Source: Lucinisca nassula | Lineage: Eukaryota; Mollusca; Bivalvia; Lucinida; Lucinidae | Reading direction: 5' to 3' | Assembly: GCA_963580285.1 (NCBI GenBank) | Contig: OY757016.1 | Coordinates: 43,229,124 to 43,293,123, forward strand | Length of the DNA stretch: 64,000 nt | Shown here: in pieces, positions 54,771 through 62,829 of the stretch | How positions within the stretch are numbered: the first letter of the stretch is position 1 | Layout: every line of letters starts with the position of its first letter | Made by a program: the position numbers and the translations under genes | Notes under the pieces: generated by a model | Seen by the model: only the letters and a program-made list of their open reading frames with translations | Told to the model about the DNA's origin: nothing | Databases searched by the model: none

Positions 54771-55950
54771 ATCCCCTCGCAACAACGTTGCGAATGGGGA
54801 TATAGCATCGGTGCCGTGCGTCCGTGTGTTAGTGTGTGTGTGTGTGTGTCTGTGTGTGTGTGTGTCTGTCCGGAACCTTGTGAGCAGGATTAGAAGGCAC
54901 AGTATTCATCGTAGAAGCATCAAACCTTCCACAAATGTTCACCATGTACAGAGGATGAACCCTATTGAATTTCAAGGTCAGGGGTCAAAGGTCAAGGTCA
55001 CAATGGACTCGACCTTGAAAACCTTGTGAGCAGGATAGACGACACAGTATTCATCGTAGAAGCATCAAACCTTCCACAAATGTTCACCATGTACAGTGGA
55101 TGAACCCTATTGAATTTCAAGGTCAGGGGTCAAAGGTCAAGGTCACAATGGACTTGACCTTGAAAACCTTGTGAGCAGGATAGAAGACACAGTATTCATC
55201 GTAGAAGCATCAAACCTTCCACAAATGTTCACCATGTACAGAGGATGAACCCTATTGAATTTCAAGGTCAGGGTCAAAGGTCAAGGTCACAATGGACTCG
55301 ACCTTGAAAACCTTGTGAGCAGGATAGAAGACACAGTATTCATCGTAGAAGCATCAAACCTTCCACAAATGTTCACCATGTACAGAGGATGAACCCTATT
55401 GAATTTCAAGGTCAGGGGTCAAAGGTCAAGGTCACAATGGACTCGACCTTGAAAACCTTGTGAGCAGGATAGACGACACAGTATTCATCGTAGAAGCATC
55501 AAACCTTCCACAAATGTTCACCATGTACAGAGGATGAACCCTATTGAATTTCAAGGTCAGGGGTCAAAGGTCAAGGTCACAATGGACTTGACCTTGAAAA
55601 CCTTGTGAGCAGGATAGAAGACACAGTATTCATCGTAGAAGCATCAAACCTTCCACAAATGTTTACCATGTACAGAGGATGAACCCTATTGAATTTCAAG
55701 GTCAGGGGTCAAAGGTCAAGGTCACAATGGACTTGACCTTGAAAACCTTGTGAGCAGGATAGACGACACAGTATTCATCGTTGAAGCATCAAACCTTCCA
55801 CAAATGTTCACCATGTACAGTGGATGAACCCTATTGAATTTCAAGGTCAGGGGTCAAAGGTCAAGGTCACAATGGTCTAACATATTCAGATTGGATTTTC
55901 ATGTTAATGAATGGTATGCAGTTGCGAGGGGATGCTACGCTTGCGTTGCC
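54771..55950 (+). mobile_element. Nested element with seven 145-bp tandem units
   Basis: ATCCCCTCGCAAC at 54771 is inverted as GTTGCGAGGGGAT at 55921-55933. Inside, after a (TG)n stretch, seven nearly identical units start CCTTGTGAGCAGGAT at 54876, 55022, 55167, 55311, 55456, 55601 and 55746. They end by about 55880. The right boundary is uncertain (55933-55951). Confidence 0.85.
54876..55880 (+). repeat. Array of seven 145-bp units with nuclear-receptor-like half-sites
   Basis: Each unit holds TTTCAAGGTCA and GGGTCAAAGGTCAAGGTCA (first copy near 54971-55000). AGGTCA is the nuclear receptor half-site, TCAAGGTCA the extended monomer site, and GGGTCAAAGGTCA a direct repeat with one-base spacing. 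Binding is not shown. Confidence 0.9.
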
Positions 55951-56981
55951 TTGTTTACCTTGTGACATTGACCTTGACGTTTGACTTACTTTTCAAAATC
56001 ATTGGTCATAACTTTCAATTAGTAAGTGATAGGTCTTTAATATTCCACATGTGCATTCTATGTCATAAGAACCTTTTTAACGATCGCATAATTTTTGACA
56101 TTGTGACCTTGACGTTTGACCTACTTTTTAAAAACCGTAACATTGGCCATAACTTTTGATTGGTTAGTGATAGGGCGTACATATTTCACTTATTCATTCC
56201 ATGTCACAAGACCTTTCCAGTGGTACCATAAATTTTGACCTTGTGACCCATCCTTGACATCTGACCTATTTTTTAACTTTAACATTGGCCATACCTTTCG
56301 ATTGGTATGTGGTTGGGCTTTCATATTTCACATTTGCATTCCTTGTCATAGACCTTTTCAGTGGTACCATAATTTTTGACCTCTTGACCTTGACCTTTAC
56401 GTTTGACCTACATTTTAAAAACTTTAACATTGGTCATAACTTTCGATTGGTATGTGATATGGCTTTCATATTTCACAAGTAAGTGCATTCTTTGTCACAA
56501 GACCTTTCCAACGGTACCATAAACTTTGACCTTGTGACCTTGACATTTGACCTACTTTAAAAAAGTTTAACATTGACCATAATTTTAAATTGGTAAGTGA
56601 AAGGGCTTTCATATTTCACATGTGCATTCTGGGTCACAAGATCTTTCAAACGATCCCATAATTTTTAACTTGACCTTGACGTTTGACCTACTTTTCAAAA
56701 AAAAATACATTGGCCATAACTTTCGATTGGTAAGTGATTGGGCTTTACGTCTCCCCGTACATCAACCGTAGTGCAGTTTATATTTTACTTTTGGTCCTTT
56801 GAGATCAGCGTGAACATTCTGAGAAATCAGAAATAAATTATTGGTTTAGACTCATATTCTAGACAGGTTTTTAATTATTTGGACTCCATTTTGATTTATA
56901 TCAGTCTTTGAATCGACTGCCTGTTCGAAATTCGCAAATTTGCAGTATGTTTCCTCTGGCTTTCGTTGCCGGATCATTACA

Positions 56982-57027
56982 GGGTCACTGATGAGGCTTT
57001 ATTAGCCGAAACTACGTAGTATGACCC
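56982..57027 (+). ncRNA. Type I hammerhead ribozyme, copy 1
   Basis: Helix I is GGGTCA (56982-56987) with TGACCC (57022-57027), fully paired. The core CTGATGA is at 56988-56994. Helix II is GGCT/AGCC with a TTATT loop. GAAA is at 57008-57011. Helix III is very short (ACTA/TAGT around CG). The expected cut follows A57021 in the triplet GTA. All invariant core bases are present. The tiny helix III is typical of retrozyme hammerheads that work best as dimers. Confidence 0.9.
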
Positions 57028-57363
57028 ATCTTCTGTCTTATGAATGTTTTCATTGCTCTTAAAGGAACTCATTTTTTATTTTTATTTGCCTTCACTGCAG
57101 CTGGTGTTGTGCCGTGTGGCGGCCGTAAAACGTCTCCCCGTACATCAACCATAGTGCAGTTTTATTTTACTTTTGGTCCTTTGAGATCAGCGTGAATATT
57201 CTGAGAAATCAGAAATAAATTATTGGTTTAGACTCATATTCTAGACAGGTTTTTAATTATTTGGACTCCATTATGATTTATATCAGTCTTTGAATCGACT
57301 GCCTGTTCGAAATTCGCAAATTTGCAGTACGTGTCCTCTGGCTTTCGTTGCCGGATCATTACA

Positions 57364-57409
57364 GGGTCACTGATGAGGCTTTATTAGCCGAAACTACGTA
57401 GTATGACCC
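57364..57409 (+). ncRNA. Type I hammerhead ribozyme, copy 2
   Basis: Identical to copy 1 over the whole 46-nt motif while the surrounding repeats differ at several positions. The expected cut is after A57403. Confidence 0.9.
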
Positions 57410-57614
57410 ATCTTCTTTCTTATGAATGTTTTCATTGCTCTTAAAGGAGCTCATTTTTTATTTTTATTTTCATATTTCGCATGTGCATTCCTTGTCGCAG
57501 ACCTTTACAGTGGTACCATAATTTTGATCTTGTGACCTTGACCTACTTTTTAAGACTTGAGCATTGGCCATACCTTTTGATTCAGGTGATGACATTATTG
57601 CATGTAAATATCCC

Positions 57615-58170
57615 TAAGCTTTTCGAAAAGCATAATTTGTTCAAATCGTGCCGATTCTGTTTAGCTCAGTTCGTGATATTTTTTTTTCTCCTATTTTTTT
57701 CTGACGTGGGTAATATCTTTGTTCCATAACACAGTTTGAAACTGACAACATTATACCTCAAAACTGACAACAAATCTGCAAACCAGTTTCTGTGTAACGT
57801 CATGTCCATCAGCGTGTACGCAAACAAACCATCAAACGTCAGAAATAGACACAAAACTATGTTTTATTCCTACTCCACTGCGTGCGTATTGCTGTATTCA
57901 TTAGTTCGGAAAGTATTTAGCAGAAATAAATCAACATTTAAACTATCTGACATATTTTATAAACTACTTTATCATATGGAAGCTGTATTATGCAAAGATA
58001 AAATTCTAAATAAATTTGCTACAAAAGTAAACATAGAAGTTTAAATGAATTCGTTGTTTTTTACCAATTCAAACTTTGGACGCTGTAAGCATGTATAAAA
58101 CGCATTACGAGGATTGTCTCATAAGTTCATAGACACTTCTGAAACGTTATCGCGATTGGAAATCGGCAGA
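57615..58170. other. No recognised feature
   Basis: Frame 57736-58044 (plus, 102 codons) begins in AT-rich sequence and matches no family. Confidence 0.4.
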
Positions 58171-58174
58171 ATTT

Positions 58175-58460
58175 TGGTTTAGTTTGATTTGAGGTTTAAA
58201 CCGCCCGTCAACACTGTATAGGTCATTTTGGAGACGTTGCTTCCAATTTTGTGGGACTTCTACCCGACATTGAGATGAAATGACATCTCAAGCCTTGTCG
58301 CCCAATGAAACCAATAGGGTTTATAAGCATGGATCGCTTTGCCCGGGCAGACTTAGATCCTCTAAGCGGTTTGCCAGTAATCGTGTGCGGTCGGTTTCAG
58401 CTCTGCGTGGAAGCATCATGCAGCACATCTATTTCTTCAAGTCCCGATGGGCGGGGTCCA
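58175..58460 (-). mobile_element. S1 SINE
   Basis: Minus-strand copy: GAGGTTTAAACCGCCCGTC ... CTGCGTGGAAGCATCATGCA ... CCGATGGGCGGGG. Confidence 0.83.
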
Positions 58461-58602
58461 GGCCCGATTTGGACTAGTGGATATTGCAGGATGGGGACAC
58501 ATGCAGTGATTCTGGGATGAGGAAATTCATATTAGACTGAGCAAAATTTCCCAGACAACGAATGCCAGAATATTCTACAATTCTAATAATTTCTTTACCA
58601 GA

Positions 58603-58963
58603 CACCAGGCCTCATACTGACCAGGCTTTTCCATGCCTGAAAGACCTGATTTTACAGCCTTTAATCCTTATCCTGCTGATCACGACAACCCCTACCTTTG
58701 CAAACAGTGTAGATCCAGATCAGATGGCTTCTGAAGAAGCCATCTGATCAGGATCTACACTGTTTCTGAAGAAATACATTATATCAAATAAAGTTGGAAA
58801 TGAGTGGGGCTAAATAACTTTTTTTCAGCAGGATAAGGGTTAAATAGTCATTTTAAGCAGACTAAAGAAAGAAAAATCAAAATATAAAATTATGAAGTCA
58901 AGAAAAAAATCAAGCTCTAAAAGCCTGAAATCCTGCAAATGCCTGAAAAAATACGAGGCCTGA
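58603..58963. mobile_element. Long family B MITE (CAGGCCT-end subfamily)
   Basis: Reverse orientation to 28194-28593: CAGGCCTCATACTGACCAGG at the left, core 58700-58765, and TGAAAAAATACGAGGCCTGA at the right. Confidence 0.82.
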
Positions 58964-58964
58964 G

Positions 58965-59485
58965 ACACCCGGGGCTCTCTCTCGGGTGCTCTCACTTGAC
59001 TGACCATAATGGCCAAGGTGTTGTAGAAGCTATTAATCCGCCATTTACATCTTGTGCGTCAATCACTGTCGCTGCATGCTATGTCATAAAACACGAGACC
59101 TCGCGAGACTTCTAAAAGTCCAATTGATTTGAACGCTTTGTAGACGCTGTCAATCATGCAACCCGGCTACCGTCCTTCACTAGCCATGGGGTCGAATAAT
59201 AACCTCATTCCTTTTGAAAATAGCCCTCAAATCTCAGCATGCCTACAAATTTAATTCACCAATCATCAAATATTTACATTCTCGATGCTGTGCATTCTAC
59301 GAGGCGGAACACAAACCATAAATTCACAGTAGAGAGTCGGGCTTTAACTCTCGTGTTTAAATTAGCTGTGCTCCCCAGGAGCTGTCGTTCAGGCGCTTAA
59401 TTTAGACATAACTAGCCATGTAGCCTAATGGGAAATCGTTCATGATGGGAAATCGATGATGTGATGTTTTTGTCAAGCTGGGCGA
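58965..59485. other. No recognised feature
   Basis: Unassigned sequence. Confidence 0.4.
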
Positions 59486-59487
59486 AC

Positions 59488-60180
59488 CACGAAAACACGT
59501 CTATATAATTTTGACCCCCTCAAACCCCACTTTCATATAGGAGCCTACAGGTGTAAACAATATTTTCTTATTACTGCTTAAAACACATAAATTGTGGGTA
59601 TTCGTTAGAACCGCCTCGCCGGGGCCGATGTCGAGGCGGTTCTAAAGGCCGAATGTTTCAATTATCACGTGATTAGGCCTAAGCCCGTGTAATGAATATG
59701 CTTGTAGATTTCACTCTTTATACAGTGGACAGTCGTAACGACAGTATTTTTTCCTAAACTCTCGCTGATGAGGCGGCTATCTGAGGTTTAACGTCCCCGT
59801 CAACACTATATAGGTCAATTTGGAGACGTTGCTTCCTATTTTGTGAGACTTTTACCGACATTGAGATGTCATGACATCTCAAGCCCTGCTGCCAAATGAT
59901 ACCAATAAGGTTTATAAGCAGGAACGGTCCAACTTTCACCGCTTTGCCTGGATAGGCTTAGATCCTCTAAATGGTTTACCAGTATATATATATACTCATG
60001 TGCAGTTGGTTTCATCTCTGCGTGGAAGCATCATTCAGCCCATCTATTTCTTCAAGCCCCGATGGGCGGGGCCGAATGAGGCTCCTCTATCCATATATTG
60101 TGCAGAAATAAGAAAAATATCAAATGTTCATTTTTTCGGCGGTAAAATTTACAACATTTGAATAATAATTTTGAGCTTAG
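59488..60180. mobile_element. Family A1 MITE split by about 430 bp including an S1 SINE
   Basis: The left part (59488-59646) has CACGAAAACACGTCTATATA and a damaged core. The right part (60093-60170) resumes with GTGCAGAAATAAGAAAAATA and TCGGCGGTAAAATTTACAAC. GGCCGAATG occurs at both break points (59647, 60070). Confidence 0.7.
59785..60072 (-). mobile_element. S1 SINE inside a family A MITE
   Basis: Minus-strand copy with GAGGTTTAACGTCCCCGTC ... GCCCCGATGGGCGGGGCC. A short (TA)n expansion lies at 59985-59995. Confidence 0.83.
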
Positions 60181-60184
60181 GAGC

Positions 60185-60655
60185 TTTGTTAGCGGACGAA
60201 CAGAAAGATTTATAATGCACTTTGCGGCAACAATGGGGATGGGTTGATTATAACGGTTAGTGAAATTAAATATTTTATTCGTTTTTCGTTCTATAGACAA
60301 GCAAACTAATCTGTGTCACACTGGTGGAAGGACACTTCAGAAGACACGATTTCACATCACCCGACTTATGCATGTTTGATAGACTTCTGGTGTATTAGTA
60401 TTATCCACCGATTCGCTGCATTACTCACAATCTGAGATTATCAAAAGATAGAGAGGATGGCAATTAATCATTAAAAAGACTACTCAATATATTTGGATGG
60501 AATTGATGTGGTCAGAGGCTCCCTTTCTATTTCCATTTATCGGATTCATTACGATTTATAAGCAATGCATCATGATTCTTACCTAATTTAATGTTATAAC
60601 CCATTTTCACCGAATGGAATCTTCCTCCCTGTTTATAAGAGGAGTCCATTTCGAA
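60185..60655. other. Unassigned; B-like arm at about 60597-60655
   Basis: AACCCATTTTCACCGAATGG and AATCTTCCTCCC ... GAGTCCATTTCG resemble the outer arm of family B without its core. Confidence 0.45.
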
Positions 60656-60664
60656 CTGTGATTA

Positions 60665-60850
60665 AGACCTATTGAGCTCCCACCGTGAATTGAAACCCCT
60701 ACGTCACACTGTATAAAGAGAAAACTTGGATTTACGGGGATATACATTGTTTTTCTAATTAGGTTGTGTGTACTCGTTGGAACGAGGCGGTGCCTGCGAT
60801 CACCCACAACCTATGTTTGTAGTATAAATAAGAAAAAAATTTACTGATTT
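60665..60850. mobile_element. Family A MITE, damaged core (60762-60816)
   Basis: GTATAAAGAGAAAACTTGG hairpin, a short left arm (GTTGTGTGTACTCGTTGG) and a right arm CACCCACAACCTATG. Confidence 0.75.
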
Positions 60851-60884
60851 TATTCAGACATTATGATAACTCACCCATGCGAAA

Positions 60885-61480
60885 TAGTGCATTTTTCACA
60901 TCTCCTAAATGGCTACTTTTCTGAAAAAAAAAGTCCGTGATTATTTTTTTCATAAATTATCAAAATATAGGTTGCGGATGCTCGTTAGAACCTCCGGCCC
61001 CCGCCCATTGGGGCTTAAAGTAATAAATGGGCTGCATGATGCTTCCATGCAGAGCTGAAACCGACCCGCAAACGAGTACTGGTTAACCGCTTAGTGGAGC
61101 TAAGCCTGCCCAGGCAAAGCGGTGTGGGTCGGCTCGTCCATGCTTATAAACCTATTGGTTTCATTGGGCGGCAGGGCTTGAGATGTCATTTCATCTCAAT
61201 GTTGGGTCAAAGTCCCACAAAGCAACGTCTCCGAAATGACCTTTACAGTGTTTACGGGGACGTTAAACCCCAAATCAACCAACCATCGTTTGAACCTCCT
61301 CATTGCGGCGGGCTCGTTAGAACCGCCTCATTTAGGCGGTTCTAACGAGTATCCACAACCAATGTCTTTGAGCAGAAATGGGGAAAAATAATGATACCCC
61401 GTAAACCCCAGTTTTCTCTATATGAAGTGGGGTTTAACGAGGGGGGGGGTCTTCATTTCACGGACTCGTTCACGCGATGA
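60885..61480. mobile_element. Family A2 MITE split by an S1 SINE
   Basis: TTCACATCTCCTAAATGGCT at the left and its inverse CATTTTGGAGATGTGAAAAA beyond 61480 mark the A2 ends. The core resumes after the SINE with GGCTCGTTAGAACCGCC and its inverse. Confidence 0.83.
60996..61291 (+). mobile_element. S1 SINE with defined boundaries
   Basis: The copy is flanked by GAACCTCC at 60988-60995 and 61292-61299. It therefore defines the family: 296 bp, starting GGCCCCCGCCCATTGGGGC and ending AACGTCTCC ... GGGGACGTTAAACCCC plus a CAACCAACCATCG end. Confidence 0.88.
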
Positions 61481-61572
61481 AAGCAGCCATTTTGGAGATG
61501 TGAAAAATGTACTGTGTTGAATAGATGTTTTATCGTAATGTTTTCAAATTCAGTTAGAAATGGCTGAACGTT

Positions 61573-61626
61573 GCAAACAATGAAGACCCTGATCTGCAGT
61601 GATTGATCTCAGCCTCACTGTTTCTC
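61573..61626. repeat. Family B palindrome, short and decayed
   Basis: GCAAACAATGAAGACCCTGA ... CTCACTGTTTC. Confidence 0.55.
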
Positions 61627-61694
61627 AATGTTCCTTTTGGGATTTGCCATATAAAATGGATTATTTGCAGTTATTCAATTTGGTAACACCTGTA

Positions 61695-62490
61695 TACAGT
61701 GAAATTCCGCTTTTAAGACCACTTTCCAGACTTCTAAAAATTGGTCTTATTAGCGGGGTGGTCCTAATAATGGAATTGGTGAATAAAATATTGTTGGCAA
61801 AGTAGAAGTGGAAGCAATGATCAGGAATCGATACAATCAACCCACAGCTCCCATCAGAGACTGATTTAAATTCTTATTCTATTTGTATTATGCCTTTTCT
61901 ATTGCTTCTTGCTAGAAGTAATTGTCTTGTCTTTAACTTTACTGATTCTCAGTTTAACTTACAATTCTATTTTCCTTATTAATTATAGGCAATATTACAC
62001 CAATAAAAATCACATTAATGATAACACTATGAACTTAATGCTGCTTTATATCATATTCAATGTTTTTCGAAATTATCTTCTTAAATATAGCTGCACAATA
62101 CCAAAATTATTTATTCAATTAGCTTGTTAAAACAACACATATTAGTACAGGTAAACTGCTGTTTTTCACACCTTTAGGGATATGTGTGAAATGTAAACTG
62201 CTCATTACCAAGAGCTGTTGTAATGGTGAAGACTCCAGCATAAATTTATACCTGACCAGTGGACTGAGAGATACAAATTAACTTGACATGACCAAAAAGT
62301 GGTCTCAATAGCGAACAGTAATGACAGATTTGGTCTTTTGAAAGCGGTCTTAAAACTGAATAGCGGGGTGATCTCTTTATTGGAATAAATAGCAATTAAT
62401 AATATAGGAGATAATTTTGGTCTGGCGAAAACCGGTCTTAATAGCGGAGTGGTCCTAATATAGGGGTGGTCTTTAAGTGGAATTCTACTT
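61695..62490. mobile_element. Long family C element
   Basis: ACAGTGAAATTCCGCTTTTA at the left and GGTCTTTAAGTGGAATTCTA at the right are inverted, giving a ~795-bp element with internal GGTCTTATTAGCGGGGTGGT-type blocks. It is larger than the ~215-bp C copies and may be closer to a full-length parent, although frame 61909-62130 inside shows no transposase. Confidence 0.6.
61803..61875. repeat. Family F repeat, reversed
   Basis: GATCAGGAATCGATACAATC and AACCCACAGCTCCCATCAG match 22011-22112 and 52075-52165 in reverse. It lies inside the long C element. Confidence 0.65.
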
Positions 62491-62494
62491 TTAT

Positions 62495-62820
62495 ATGGGC
62501 GCGGCTCTTTTTGCCTACACCCATGGGCGTAGACATTGTAGACGTAGGGTTATTGCGGAAGTACAGCCATTAGTTATCCACAGTGCGGGTTGACCTTTAT
62601 ATATATGATGCAACGACAAGTATAAGCTTCCACAAAAAAAAAATAAAAACGCTGCAAGCACTGCATCATTCCCCGCCACTGCACTTACATAAAGAAAGAA
62701 TCTTTTTGCCAAAACACTGTGAAAACCAGAGTTACGGTTCTTGTGTTCTGGATCTAAATTTATAATGCTTTACATTTGTGTGACGTATCATCAAAATATT
62801 TGAAATGGTTTCCAACACAC
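62495..62820. other. No recognised feature
   Basis: Transition into T4; a poly-A stretch lies near 62633-62645. Confidence 0.4.
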
Positions 62821-62829
62821 AAGTAAACT

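Larger units (their letters stand above)
56747..57467 (+). mobile_element. Retrozyme-like dimeric element with two hammerhead ribozymes
   Basis: Two direct repeats (56747-57085 and 57130-57467, about eight differences) flank a 44-bp spacer that contains CTGCAGCTGGTGTTGTGCCG. Each repeat begins ACGTCTCCCCGTACATCAAC and contains one complete type I hammerhead core. The distance from cleavage site to cleavage site is 382 nt. The host T3 unit reads GGGCTTT just left of it and TTTCATATTTCGC just right, so it was inserted into T3, perhaps with a TTT target duplication. It has no open frame. In known metazoan retrozymes, ribozyme self-cleavage of multimeric RNA followed by ligation yields circular RNA, which is copied back by an unidentified retroelement. 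Confidence 0.87.
54455..57610 (+). mobile_element. T3: tandem-repeat element (~165-bp units) hosting two later insertions
   Basis: It begins with ATGCCTCGGGAATCAAAG, a GGGGGTGGGGGGCATATAG block and GTCTGTCTGTC. Diverged units follow, carrying TTGACCTTGACGTTTGACCT, GGCCATAACTTTTGATTGG and GGGCTTTCATATTTCACATG. The units continue on both sides of 54771-55950 and of 56747-57467, which shows that those two segments are inserted. Frames at 55911, 56285 and 57481 are unit translations. Confidence 0.82.

Noticed and set aside
54876..55880. CRISPR-like regular repeats
   Set aside because: The whole 145-bp unit repeats with no unique spacers, and the genome is eukaryotic. It is a tandem array.
56747..57467. 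Solo LTR pair of an LTR retrotransposon
   Set aside because: The repeats lack TG...CA ends and a primer-binding site that I could recognise, the spacer is only 44 bp, and hammerhead cores in both repeats fit a retrozyme better.
59761..59780. Third hammerhead (CTGATGAG near 59763)
   Set aside because: No GAAA core or pairing helices follow at the right distance.
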